Below, one piece after another: positions 46,202 to 58,251 of a stretch of 64,000 nt of DNA. Below the pieces are notes generated by a model. That model saw only the letters and a list, made by a program, of their open reading frames with translations, was not told the DNA's origin and did not search any database. Source of the stretch: Dittrichia graveolens (lineage: Eukaryota; Streptophyta; Magnoliopsida; Asterales; Asteraceae). Positions within the stretch are counted from its first letter, which is position 1, and every line of letters starts with the position of its first letter. The stretch spans positions 68,040,994 through 68,104,993 of the forward strand of contig JARJIL010000001.1 in NCBI GenBank assembly GCA_038502395.1, written 5' to 3'. The translations under genes were made by a program, and so were the position numbers.

Positions 46202-48689
46202 TGTAACGCCAGTCCTGATTTTGTGGAGTCTCTTTTTTTTATAATAAACTCTATTTGAGTTTTAAAACTGCATGGATACAGCTGTAAATACGATATTTCC
46301 AAAACCTGTTTATTTAGAAGTAAATACAGTTGTCACAACGGAAGCTTTATAAACTAGTTTAATAATTTACAACCTAATAATAAGTTGCAACCAAAGTATC
46401 CCAAGGCGTTACCAAATTCATTCGACCATTACAAATTCAACATTCTAACAAACTACATAACAAGTGTTCACAAAGTGTTCCCAAAATATAACATGTCACC
46501 CCAGCAGGTACCCGTCCTCACCAACAAACTATTTACCTGCACAAGTAGTGAACATGAGAGGGTTAGCTATAAATAGCTAGTGAATAACAATTAAGCGGCA
46601 ACATCATCTCATAGTATCATATACATATCTCATGCATAACATATCAACATTCAAGTCTACCCTAACACATTGTGAAGCAACGGTTAGTCAGTAGAAACCA
46701 CATCTTGCAGGGTTATAAGCCCGGCTTAGTGATCCTGACTGGGGAAACCGATACTTCCTCCGCGCCGGTGGAAAAGCGGGTAGCGGTCCACCATTGCGTT
46801 ATCATGGAACTGTACCCCATTCGGGATCAGCGGGAACTGAGAGCCCATATAGTGTTGACGGGTGGAGGTTCTGCAGGAACCAAGATTCGTGATCATCGAA
46901 TCGCCGCACATCCTAACAGGCGGCACAAGGCCCCAACTCAAGACCCAGACAAGCTGGCCCCAAACATCCAACAAACTACCGGTACAACACACATTGGCCT
47001 ACAAAAAGCCACTGCATAAACACAATTGGCCTACAAAATCCATAGCATCATAATTAGCCTACAAAAGCCATAGCATAACAAGTTGGCCTACAAAAAGCCA
47101 TAGCATATTAACTTAGGCCTACAAAAGGCATTAACATGCATACATAACAATTTAACAGCTCAGTTGACTTATAAACACACAAGATTCCAGGGTTAACTGT
47201 TACTCACCTATTAAGCTATAACAGGTAGCTATAAGATTCCAGCTCGCCTTAGTTATCCTTAGTACCTATATCAAACCATTTACATTTAGACATTTAAACA
47301 CACAAGGAAACCATCCAGACACTTAAAACAATGTCCTAATAGTGTTCCTAACTTGTTTCTAACTTATAACCATAGCCTAAACATCGACACGCGAAAGAAC
47401 AACACAAAACACCATTTTGTGCGGAAACTTGTCTGACGCGACGCGGCAAGAGTTAGAACGCAACGCGTTCCATGCTGCAGGTGTAAAATGGCACTTGTAG
47501 GTACTTCCTAACATTCCTAACACTTACCCAATTAATGCATACAAAATTCAAGCCTTAATTAGCAAGAATGTGTTCAATATGGCCAAAACTTGAAATACAT
47601 CAATTCCAACACTTTCAATGCATCATTCACACTCCAAATGACTTATTGAAACTATTGGAACCGACCAATTCCTTTAAAACTTCTGTTTGGTAGCATTTTC
47701 CAATTTTTGGCTATGTAAAGCCTATTTTAGCACTATTTTTACCAATTCAAGCAAAACTACCATTTCAATTCAAAACCATTGTTCTAATCAATTCATACAA
47801 GTCATATAAACCTATTAGAACCTTAAAAATCAGTTCTTGATGTGTAAAAAAAGATTCAACTCGTTTTCGCCATTTTGACCCATTTAGGCCAATTTTGAAT
47901 ATGTTCATAAACATCACCTCTAATCCAACATATGAGTTCTAATCAATACTAACAAGTTATAAGAACAATTAGAATACTAAATTTTAGTTCTTGAAGGTCA
48001 AATTAAGTTTGACCCGTTTTTGGCAATTTTGACCATTTTGGTCAAATCTTGTTTTTGAGCAAATCATCCAATTCCAATCCATAATATGTGTTCTTAAGCA
48101 TCAATATAAGTTGTAGGAAGCTTTACAAGCATCAAAATCAGTTCACAATGGTCAAATTCGGGTTTGACCTAACAACCCAACAAAACCCAAGAAGTTGAAG
48201 AACCATGGAAGAATACTTACAAAGAATGAACAAGATGATGAAGATGAAACAAGAAACTGATTAGGAAGCTTAATTTCAAGGCTGGAATGATTGCTTGAAG
48301 ATCCCCCTTTGATTTCTCTTCAAAATCTTCAGGAACAAGTGAAAGAGATTAAGTGTGTGTGTGTGTGTGTTGAGTCTGTGTTTTGAAACGGGGTGGACCG
48401 CCTTTGTGGTTCTCATTTATCCACAATGGGTATTTTGTTCCGCTTTTCAACTTACAACTCAACACCCGTTTACGCGTTTCAACTAACGGGGATATTTTCG
48501 GAACCTTATCTTAAACCGTTTAATACTTATTATTTTTATCTATTATTATAGTTATTTTTATCATCTCATTTAATAACTATTTTTAATAACTTATGCCAAT
48601 AACTAACAAATATATATTTAATTTAATTTATTTAAATTATTTAACGTACCACTTTCACGCGCGTTTAGGCCCTTTGTGAAGATGTTACA
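46202..48689 (-). repeat. F 3' LTR (about 2.49 kb)
   Basis: Minus-strand TGTAACATCTTC to GGCGTTACA. Contains the GGCCTACAAAAGCC array (46985-47130), a GACGCGACGCGG word near 47436, a GT microsatellite (48355-48370) and an ATAAATGAG possible TATA near 48413-48420. A GC-richer patch at 46700-46990 is shared with the partner LTR. Confidence 0.92.
46985..47130. repeat. GGCCTACAAAAGCC array in F 3' LTR
   Basis: Five copies of (T)TGGCCTACAAAAAGCCA-like units about 30 bases apart, each a small inverted repeat (GGCC...GCC). The same array occurs at 53570-53715 in the other LTR. Confidence 0.9.
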
Positions 48690-48703
48690 AATCTACCCCC
48701 CTT
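48690..48703 (-). other. F polypurine tract
   Basis: Minus-strand AAGGGGGGTAGATT next to the LTR. Confidence 0.9.
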
Positions 48704-48709
48704 AAGAAG

Positions 48710-51700
48710 ATTCCGTCCTCGGAATTTGCTCAGAAGTGAACAAGTGAGGGTAGCATGTTTTAATCTCATCCTCGACTTCCCATGTCAAATTAGGACCCAG
48801 ATTGTGCTTTCATTTAACGAGTACTAACTTGATCATCTTTTTACATAGCTTCTTGACTTTGGAGTTCAAAATCTCAATAGGTTCCTCCACAAGACGTTTA
48901 GCTGAATCAACTATCAACTCTTGTAGAGGTAGGATTTGATCATCATCAACCTTGCACTTCCTGAGATAGCACACATTGAATGAGTTATGAATACCAGATA
49001 GTTCTGGAGGAAGTTCAAGTGATACAGTCTGTTCATTGACTCATTGCAGAATTCTGAATGGGCCAATATATCTCGGGCTTAGCATACCCTTGCGACAAAA
49101 TCGAATCACCCCCTTTCCAAGATGAAACCTTCAAGAATACCCGGTCACCCACATCAAAAGTAATGGGTCGCCGTTTTGGATCTGAGTACATCTTTTGCCT
49201 GTCTCGTGCAACTTTTAGCTTTTCACGTGCCATCTTCACCTTATCAGTTATCATCTGCACAATGTTAGGACCTGCATATTGCTTTTCTCCAGGTTCTAAC
49301 CAACAAGTAGGTGTACGGCATCGCCTACCGTATAGCATTTCATATGGTGGCATGCCTATACTCGAATGATAGGAGTTGTTATAGGCAAATTCAATCAAGG
49401 GAAGATGAGAATCCCAAGAACCACCAAATTCAAGAATAAAAGCTCTCAGCATATCTTCAAGAGTTTGAATAGTCCTTTCGGACTGTCCGTCAATTTGAGG
49501 ATGGTATGCTGTGCTAAGATTCACCCGCGTACCAAGTTCACATTGAAGACTATGCCAAAAGTTAGATGTGAACCGTGTATCTCGATCCGAGACAATAGAT
49601 AGAGGTATGCCATGTCGTGACACAAACTCATTAATATAAAATTGAGCCAAACGATTCATAGGTGCAGATTCGTTAGTCGCGAGAAAATGTGCACTCTTAG
49701 TAAGGCGATCAACCACAACACATATCATATCATACCCCTTTATAGTTCGGGGTAATTTGGTAACAAAGTCCATGGTAATGTGATCCCATTTCCACTCCGG
49801 GATGTCTAGTTATTGTGGATTACCATAGGGCTTTTGATGTTTGGTTTTAACTTGTGCACAGACTTGGCATTTTTCTACAAATGAAGCTATGTCACACTTC
49901 AATGTAGGCCACCAATACAATGATTTCAAGTCTTGGTACATTTTCGTGCTTCCGGGATGAATAGACAATCTAGATTTGTGTGCTTCGTGTAAGATTGTCT
50001 CCCGATTGCCACCAAGACTCGGTACCCAAATTCGGGATTGAAATATCTTTAGACCCCGACTGTCTTCTCCCAATTGTTTTGATATCTTGGTCATTGTCTC
50101 AGCTTTCAAGTTGTTTTCTTGCAATGCTTCTTGTTGTGCTACTTTAAGCTGAGCAATTATAGCAGATTCAACAGTGAATCTCATGAATTTAGCCATTCCA
50201 GGAGAGTTCTTTCGACTCAATGCATCAGCTACCATGTTCGCGTTGCCCGGATGATACTTGATTTCACAATCATAGTCTTTTATTAGCTCCAACCAACGCT
50301 GTTGTCTCATGTTAAGCTCTTTCTGCGTGAACACATACTACAGCCTCTTGTGATCTATGCATATAATACATTTGGTGCCATACAAGTAATGACGCCATAT
50401 TTTCAAAGCAAATACCACAACTGCAAGCTCCAGATCATGTCTTGGGTAATTCTTCTCGTGTGGCTTCAATTGACAAGAAGCATATGCAATCACCTTGTCT
50501 CGTTGCATCAAAACACAACCTAGACCTGCATACGAAGCATCACAATAGACAATAAAGTCTTCTGACCCATTAGGCAATGTTAGAATAGGTGCTTGACATA
50601 ACAATTGCTTTAGAGTCTCAAATGCTTTCTCTTGATGTTCACTCCACACGTAGGCAACATGCTTGCGGGTCAATTTAGTCAATGGACCAACAAGATTAGA
50701 AAAGTTTTGGATGAACCGCCTGTAATATCCAGCAAGACCTAAGAAACTCTTTATCTCAGAAGGATTCTGAGGAGTTTCCCAGTTCATAACAGCATCAATA
50801 TTCACGGGATCAACCTTAACACCTTCATTGCAGATAACATGGCCCAAGAAATGGACCTCCTAAAGCCAGAACTCACATTTAGATAGCTTCGCGTAGAGTT
50901 GTTCTCGCTTAAGAGTCTCTAGAATTAAACGAAGATGTTGCTCGTGTTCCGCCTCTGTTTTGGAATAAATGAGAATATCATCGATGAACACGATCACAAA
51001 TTTATCAAGAAAAGGGTGACATACGCAATCATATCCATAAAAATAGTAGGAGCATTGGTTAAGCCGAATGGCATAACCAAAATTCGTAGTGCACATATCG
51101 AGTTCTAAACGCGGTTTTAATTAGTGATATCATCTTCTCAAACACGGACTTGATGATAGCTAGAACGTAGATCAATCTTGGAAAAGCATGTGGCACCTTG
51201 CAATTGATCAAACAGATCATCTATGCGAGGTAATGAATATTTATTCTTTACAGTTAGCTTGTTAAGCTCCTTGTAATCGATACACATTTGGAGAGTCCCG
51301 TCCTTTTTCTTTACGAATAAAACAGGAGCTCCCCAAGGCGAAGAACTTGGGCGAATAAAGCCCTTGTCAAGTAGTTCCTGGATTTGGGACATCATCTCCC
51401 GAATTTCAAATGGAGCGAGATGATAGGGAGATTTTGCTACAGGTGTAGCTCTAGGAACAAGATCAATCGGGTATTCTACATCCCTGACAGGAGGTAAACC
51501 CAGTAAATCTTCAGGAAAGACATCAGGGTATTTAGAAACAACCCTAATATCATCAACATTCTTTTCTCCTATCTCAGAATTAATCACATATGCAAAATAG
51601 GAAATACATTCCTTTGCAATCAACTTTTGAGCTTTTATCACAGAAATGACAGGAATAGCAAACTCCCTCTTCTCCCCTCGAGGTATAGCATAAGACCCAT

Positions 51701-51990
51701 CGGATAAAGGGAATCTGATTATCTTTTTAGAGCACAAGATCTCAGCATCTCGACTACCGAGCCAATCCATACCAATAACAGCATCAAAGCCCGCGATAGG
51801 CATGATAAGAAAAGAAATAGTGAAACTATTCCCATCGATATAAAGAATATCTATTCGAACTTTCTCAGTAACATATACTACCTTACCATCAGCTACTTCT
51901 ACTTTAATTGGATCAGATAGTAAGGAAACAGACAATTGAAGCATCTTACAATAAGATACGGAGACAAACGAGTAAGTAGCTCCTGAGTCA
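48710..51990 (-). pseudogene. pol: F pol: protease, RT, RNase H, integrase, chromodomain
   Basis: Read downward: protease FDSGATYSF with catalytic Asp intact (51989), VIGMDWLG, RT lead-in (YPDVFPEDLLGLPP), WGAPVLFVKKKDG, catalytic FIDD at 50988-50977, RNase H (FIVYCDASYAGLGCVL, about 50570), the integrase zinc region (LSIHPGSTKMYQDLK ... CQVCAQVK, about 49970-49840), the DDE core (ITMDFVTKLPRT near 49770, AYHPQIDGQSERT near 49500) and chromodomain-like EVEDEIKTCYPHLF near 48740. Stops or shifts at about 51136, 50858, 50336, 49810 and 49033. It is the least decayed gypsy pol here. Confidence 0.92.
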
Positions 51991-51999
51991 AATAAAATG

Positions 52000-52556
52000 C
52001 ATGTAGAAGTATTATTAAGCAGAAAAGTGCCTGTAATCACATCACCTGCATCCTTGGCTTCATCAGCCGTCATCTGGAAAGCCCTCCCCTGTGCACGAGG
52101 AGCACCTCCCTGTTTAGGAGCTGTAGCTGATGATGAACCCCTAGCACCTGTGGTTGGCCACAACATGCACTGTAAAATGCGGTGCCCAGGTTTATGGCAC
52201 TTGTAGCATACATTCCCCTTGTGTCTGCAATCATGAATTAGGTGCCCTTTCCTCCCGTACCTACCACACTTCAACAAATCCCAGTCTTCAGACTTCTGGG
52301 ATGTATTCACGTGTTGTTTACCACCCGATCCACTATCACCTCCCTTCTGTGATGATTGTTGTTCAAACTTCCTCTTACCTCCACCAAATTGCTATTGTTA
52401 AGATCTTGCCCTCCCGTACCTACCACACTTCAACAAATCCCAGACTTCAGAAACAACCCTGATATCATCAACATTCTTGTAATCATCAGTTTTTAAGCTG
52501 GGCCTCCAATTTCAGGATGTAGGCATCCTTATCACCATCACCAGAAGAACCCACCA
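52000..52556 (-). pseudogene. gag: F gag, mostly deleted and rearranged
   Basis: The ATG near 52556 opens MVGSSGDGDKDAYILKLEAQL, followed within about 25 codons by unrelated-frame material instead of the capsid core. Only the zinc-knuckle end remains: a first knuckle whose second Cys reads Tyr (CGRYGRKGHLIHDC) and an intact CYKCHKPGHRILQC. Two segments are duplicated: the stretch starting CTCCCGTACCTACCAC (52252 and 52412), and one starting TCAACATTCTT of protease-RT origin (51555 and 52470). This looks like template switching. Confidence 0.7.
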
Positions 52557-52777
52557 TGGCGAGTTAGATTTATATATATATATATATATCAAAATAGAAT
52601 ATTTAGTATATCTCATATATAACTCTTTTATCTTATCAACTCTTATACTTTCCTAACCTATAACAAAACATACAAATCACTCTTCACACCCCAATAACAC
52701 CCAGGGAACACATAGTAATGGTCGAGCCTGATTTTGAGACTGAATACTATTTAAAGTACCCAATTAACTCAAACCAA
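52557..52777 (-). other. F leader
   Basis: Short leader between PBS and gag start, with a (TA)n run at 52573-52590. No gene. Confidence 0.6.
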
Positions 52778-52790
52778 GGCTCTGATACCA
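52778..52790 (-). other. F primer-binding site
   Basis: Minus-strand TGGTATCAGAGCC, perfect match, three bases from the LTR end. Confidence 0.95.
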
Positions 52791-52793
52791 ACT

Positions 52794-55118
52794 TGTAACG
52801 CCGGTCCTAATTTTGAGGAGTCTTTTTTTTATAATAAACTCTATTTGAGTTTTAAAACTGCATGGATACAGCATTAAATACAATATTTCCAAAACCTGTT
52901 TATTTAAAAGTAAATACAGCTGTCACAGCGGAAGCTTTATAAACTAGTTTCACAATTTACAACCTAATAATAAGTTGCAACCAATATATCCCAAGGCGTT
53001 ACCAAATTCGTCCGACCATTACAAAATCAACAATCTACCAAAGTACATAACAAGTGCTCCATAAATATAACATGTCACCCCAGCAGGTACTCGCCCTCAC
53101 CAACAAACTATTTACCTAGACAAGGAATAAACATGAGAGGGTTAGCTACAAATAGCTAGTGAATAACAGTTAAGTGCAAGCATCATATCATATTATCATA
53201 TACATATCACATGCATAACATATCAACATTCTAGTCTACCCTAACACATTGTGAAGCAACGGTTAGTCAGCAGAAACCACGTCTAGCAAGGTTATAAGCC
53301 CGACTCAGTGATCCTGACCGGGGAAACCAATACTTCCTTCGCGACGGTGGAGAAGTGGGTAGCGGTCCACCATTGCGTTATCGGGGAACTATACCCCATT
53401 CGGGATCATCGGGAACTGAGAGCCCATATAGTGTTGAGGGGTGGAGGTTCTGCAGGAACCAAGATTTGTGATCATCGAATCGCTACACATCCTAGCTGGC
53501 GGCACAAGGCCCCAACTCAAGACCCAGACAAGCTAGCCCCAAACATCCAACAAAGTACCGGTACAACACACATTGGCCTACAAAAAGCCACAGCTTAAAC
53601 ACAATTGGCCTACAAAAGCCATAACATCATAATTGGCCTACAAAAGCCACAACATAACAAGTTGGCCTACAAAAAGCCATAGCATATTAATTTAGGCCTA
53701 CAAAAGGCATTAACATGCATACATAACAATTTAACAACCCAGTTGACTTATAAAAGCCTTTAACACGCATAACTAACAGTTCTTTGGTTTGTAACATACA
53801 AACATCTATATAACACTATCAATAGCATACTAGGGTTAACTGTTACTCACCTGTTGACCTATAACACGTAGCTATAAGATTCCAGCTCGCCTTAGTTATC
53901 CTTAGTACTTATATCAAACCATTTACATTTAGACATTTAAACACACAAGGAAACCATCAAGACACTTAAAACAATGTCCTAATAGTGTTCCTAACTTGTT
54001 TCTAACTTATAACCATAGCCCAAACATCGACACGCGAAAGAACAACACAAAACAACATTTTGTGAAGAAACTTGTCTGACGCGACGCGGCAAGAGTTGGA
54101 ACGCGACGCGGCAAGAGTTGGAACGCGACGCGTTCCATGCTGCAGATGTAAAATGGCAGTTTTTGCACAGCGGTTCCATTTTGATCCAAACCAACTCCAA
54201 TTCAGATCTAACCAATTTCAGTGTTCCATAACATCATTTGGCACTTGTAGGTGCTTTCAAACATTCCTAACACTTACCCAATTAATTCATACAAAATTCA
54301 AGCCTTAATTAGCAAGAATGTGTTCAATATGGCCAAAACTTAAAATACATCAATTCCAACACTTCCAATGCATCATTCACACTCCAAATGACTTATTGAA
54401 GCTATTGGAACGGACGAATTCCTTTAAAACTTCTGTTTGGTAGCATTTTCCAATTTTTAGCTATTTAAAGCCTATTTTAGCATTATTTTTACCAATTCAA
54501 GCAAAACTACCATTTCAATTCAAAACCATTATTCTAATCAATTCATACAAGTCATATGAACCTATTAGAACCTAAAATCAGTTCTTGATGTCTAAAAACA
54601 GATTTAACTCATTTTGGCCATTTTGACCCATTTAGGCCAATTTTGAATATGTTCATAAACATCACCTCTAATCCAACATAAGAGTTCTAATCAATACTAA
54701 CAAGTTATAAGAACAATTAGAACACTAAATTTTAGTTCTTGAAGGTCAAATTCAGTTTGACCCGTTTTTGGCAATTTTGACCATTTTGGTCAAATCTTGT
54801 TTTTGAGCAAATCATCTAATTCCAATCCATAATATGTGTTCTTAAGCATCAATATAAGTTGTAGGAATCTTTACAAGCATCAAAATCAGTTCACAATGGT
54901 CAAATTCAGGTTTGACCTAACAACCCAACAAAACCCAAGAAGTTGAAGAACCATGGAAGAACACTTACAAAGAATGAACAAGATGATGAAGATGAAACAA
55001 GAAACTGATTTGGCAGCTTAATTTCAAGGCTAGAATGATTGCTTGAAGATCCCCCTTTGATTTCTCTTCAAAATCTTCAAGAACAAGTGAAAGAGATGAA
55101 GTGTGTGTGTGTGTGTTA
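52794..55118 (-). repeat. F 5' LTR, truncated in U3
   Basis: Aligns with 46202-48370 but stops at the GT run (about 55100-55118). The 319 bases that follow in the 3' LTR, including the LTR start and promoter region, are missing. It contains the same arrays and a duplicated GACGCGGCAAGAGTTGGAACGC word near 54079-54125. Confidence 0.88.
53570..53715. repeat. GGCCTACAAAAGCC array in F 5' LTR
   Basis: Same array as 46985-47130, again five units. Confidence 0.9.
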
Positions 55119-55337
55119 CCTGTGTGGCGTAACGGTGGTTTTGTTTAATGACTTATTAAACAAAGTTTAAACAATAATGTGTTTGTGGCGTAACGGTGGT
55201 TTTGTTTAATGAATGTTTAAATCGGTTTATCTGTTTTTATCAATATGATGTTTAAAAAAAAGTCTTTCGTTGCGATGAATCTGATTGAGTGGAAAAGTTT
55301 TTGTAAATCTCAATTTTTGAAAACCAGGGCTGTTAGA
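55119..55337 (+). repeat. LTR tail upstream of G, with tandem duplication
   Basis: Ends CTGTTAGA three bases before a PBS, so it reads as the 3' end of a plus-strand LTR with a mutated terminal CA. GGCGTAACGGTGGTTTTG occurs twice (55128 and 55187). It may be the continuation of E across F; the join is not proved. Confidence 0.5.
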
Positions 55338-55340
55338 AGT

Positions 55341-55352
55341 TGGTATCAGAGC
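55341..55352 (+). other. G primer-binding site
   Basis: TGGTATCAGAGC in plus orientation, 165 bases upstream of the G gag start. Confidence 0.85.
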
Positions 55353-55516
55353 TGTGTTGTGAGAGATCTGAGTACTGAGTCCGGTGCTTAGACTCACAAC
55401 TTAGCTCTAATAGGATGACTGGGTGGGAATGTTTGTGCGAGAGTTGCTTGTTAGGTAGCTCTTTTCCTCGTGATGATTATAGGTGTTTATTTTTTCTCGA
55501 CTTCCTTACGTAGATA

Positions 55517-56220
55517 ATGGTGGAAACGAGGAGAGGTAACGGGAAGCAAGCGATGAACCAAGAAAAGCAGGTCCACGCGGAGGGATTGTTCATACTTCAG
55601 AGTGAAGGCGAAACGAAAATTCAATGAGTTCGGACTCCCCCAAGAACTGTGTTGGTGCACAGTATTCGCACTGCACACAACACTAACAGTATGATCTGTG
55701 TGGCTAAGTTGGAGAGAGTGTTGAAGGAAAGGGATGAGGCTTTGAAAAAGCAAGCCGAGGACCTAAATGAAATGAGGCAAGCAATGCGTGAGGCGGGAAT
55801 TCTAGGGAAAAATCCAATGCATGTGGAAGGAGGAGATGACGCGGACAATCAAGCTGATCTAGGAGGTGGGAACGGAGGTGCATTGTTCCGAGTGGGAATC
55901 ACCTACAGGATGTTCAGGGAGTGCAAACCATCTAACTATGCGGTAGGGATTGATCCCCTCGACTGCATACGTTGGATCCTAAAGATGGAAGAAACATACA
56001 ACTCTGGTGTGTTTACTGAGGAACAGCGGGTCAGTTATGCGATCCGTGTGTTGGAGAAGGAAGCTTTAGAATGGTGAGATTCTATTGAAGGCTCACTATC
56101 AGCAGTAACAAGGAGGAACCTTATCTGGGATGTGTTCAAGGAGAAATTACAGACCCGTTTCTGCAACCTAGGGGCTAGACAGCGAGTTGAAAGGGAATTT
56201 CTTGATCCGAAGAAGGGTAG
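55517..56220 (+). pseudogene. gag: G gag fragment (gypsy type)
   Basis: ATG at 55517 (MVETRRGNGKQAMN), a stop at about 55625, then a main frame with a coiled coil (LERVLKERDEALKKQAEDL) and the start of the Retrotrans_gag core (FRECKPSNY, CIRWILKMEETYN, QRVSYAIRVLEKEALEW). It breaks at a stop near 56078 and continues to FLDPKKGS, where block S begins. The second half of gag and all of protease, RT and RNase H are missing. Confidence 0.8.
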
Positions 56221-56221
56221 C

Positions 56222-57238
56222 TGTAACACCCAAGATTCGGAAATTCCCTTAGTTAGTAACTTTTCGATATGATGTGTTTTGGTATTTCCTAATTTAGATT
56301 AGGAGGTGTTTAGAAACTTGAGGGACTTATGTTGTCATTTTGAAACTAGAAAAGTGTAGGGACCATTTGTGCCAACTTTCAAAGATTTATATATATAGGA
56401 AAATTTGACTTTATGAAGTCAAACTTTTCATAAATTTCATCTGCTATTCATGAGAGAAGTAGGAACAGCCATATTTCTTTGAACTTTGAAGCTAGAATAG
56501 CAGGAACTATAAGCTATACCTATTCTTAGTTGATTACAAGTTGAAGGTAAGATTTCATACTTGAAGTTTTTATGGGTTTTGTAGCATGATTCATGGTGAA
56601 ACATGTTAGAAGTGATCTAATTTGAGTTAGTTATGTTCCTTTACTGTATGGGGTGTACGAAAACACCCCTAACATGTATTTTTATGAGATTTTTGGATAT
56701 TTGGTCGAAATCCGCTACTGATTTCTGTTTTCAATAAATTAAGTTCAAGATATATTTTTAATATTAACTTTTGATTCATGAGATCACCTAAATTTCTGTT
56801 TTCAATAAATTAAGTTCAAGAGGTTTCACAAACACCAAACAAATGAAATAGTCAAAGAGCTGAAATTTATAAACATTGCATTCTAACTCAATTACAAAAT
56901 AACTGAAACTATGAAACATCACACACACACATATACATACATATATATAATCAGCAACTTCGTGATTCAGCCATGCGACAAAACTCTTCCAACAAACTGA
57001 AACACAAATAACTCAGAGTTAGCAATTTAATTCTTAATTTCAGAGTGGCTTTCGCAAAGAATCTTCATAAACTCATATTATCTTCATCTCGCAAAGAATC
57101 TTCACAAACTCATATTAGATCTTTGTGATTATTCTGCACAAAACTCATCACAACCTACTCTTTATTCGCCACCGCTGCATTGCGCGTGTACCCCACTATT
57201 ATATATATATATAATGTTAATAACTCTTGGGTGTTACA
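56222..57238 (+). repeat. S: solo-LTR-like block with 13-bp inverted ends
   Basis: Begins TGTAACACCCAAG and ends CTTGGGTGTTACA, perfect inverted 13-mers. A TATATATAG at 56389-56397 fits an LTR promoter in plus orientation. The phrase GTTTTCAATAAATTAAG is duplicated inside (near 56729 and 56800). Flanks are GTAGC and ACCAG, so no target duplication. Called a solo LTR; a foldback or other TG...CA unit is possible. Confidence 0.55.
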
Positions 57239-58115
57239 ACCAGAGACCCAAGAAAAGATTCAACCACCGGAGAATTTTGAGTGGAAATTGGAGCATATTA
57301 CGATGGATTTGATCACCAGTTTACCCCGAACTCCAAGAGGTTTTGATGTGATATGGGTCAACGTGGACTAGTTAACAAATAGTGCTCACTTCGTCACTAT
57401 TCGTGAGACCTTCTCGTTAGAAAAGATGGCATATGTGTTTTTGAAAGAGGTAATCTCGAGGCACTCGTACGAGGTTCATATCTAGATTTTGGGGGAAGTT
57501 TCACAATAATTTAGGGACAAGGCTGCATTTTAGTACGACGTATCACCCTATGGTCAGAGACTCTACAAACATTAGAGGATATGCTGAGAGTATGTCTACT
57601 AGATTTTGAGGGTAGTTGGGATACATACCTCCCATTGGCAGAGTTCTTTTATAATAACAATTTTCACATCAGTAACGTGATTCCTTCGTATGAAATGTTG
57701 TACAAGAGGCGATGTAAAACTCTAAGTGAGGTGGGGTAGTGGGATCTCGGAAGTACAGAAGTGGTGTAGAGAACGACTAAGATTATTTAGAAAATTCATG
57801 ACAGGATGTGTACAACACAAAGTCAACAAAAAAGTTATGTTGATAAATGTTAATGAGAATCGGAATTTCAAGTGGGAGACAATGTTTTGATAAAAGTCTC
57901 ATCTTGGAAGGGTATGATTCATTTTAGAAAAGGGGCAAGCTAAGCCCGAGATTCATCGGACCTTTCAAGGTCATAGCTCGAGTTGGGAAGGTAGTGTACA
58001 TATTGGAATTACCCGAGAAGTTATCCAGGATTCCTAACACATTTCATGTGTCTCATTTACAAAAGTGTTTAGCTGATGAGTTGACTTTTGTAAGACTTTA
58101 AGGTATAAGCAAACT
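57239..58115 (+). pseudogene. pol: Gypsy integrase fragment downstream of S
   Basis: Starts mid-integrase (PPENFEWKLEHITMDLITSLPRT, read in two overlapping parts). Continues with the D-D-E region (LTNSAHFVTIRE, then after shifts LEDMLRVCLLDFEGSWDTYLPLAEF), IPSYEMLYKRRCKT, and the GPF-like RFIGPFKVIARVGKV near 57950, ending NTFHVSHLQKCLADE. Many stops and shifts. It probably belongs to the same host element as the G gag, with the middle removed. Confidence 0.8.
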
Positions 58116-58240
58116 AGTCTAGTAAATGTCCAACGGGAGCATCGTGGGGGATTAGAATGGACCCGGAAACAGAAGAAGAGATGTAGATGAACTACCCATA
58201 GCTATTCAAGTAGTAATTTCGTGGATGAAATCGAGTTCTA

Positions 58241-58251
58241 GCAGAGGGGAG
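58241..58251 (+). other. Possible polypurine tract
   Basis: GCAGAGGGGAG followed by TGGTAATATTTG, downstream of the integrase fragment. Confidence 0.5.

Larger units (their letters stand above)
46202..55118 (-). mobile_element. Element F: Ty3/gypsy chromovirus, damaged
   Basis: Minus-strand order: truncated 5' LTR (about 55118-52794), PBS (52790-52778), rearranged gag, protease, RT, RNase H, integrase, chromodomain remnant, PPT (48703-48690), 3' LTR (48689-46202). The left flank is GGGTG (46197-46201). The right end is lost at a GT microsatellite, so no target duplication can be shown. Without the U3 of its 5' LTR and most of gag it cannot be autonomous. Confidence 0.9.

Noticed and set aside
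46672..47019. 115-codon frame, with a counterpart at 53308-53598
   Set aside because: Lies inside the two LTRs of F; similarity is explained by LTR duplication and no known domain is seen.
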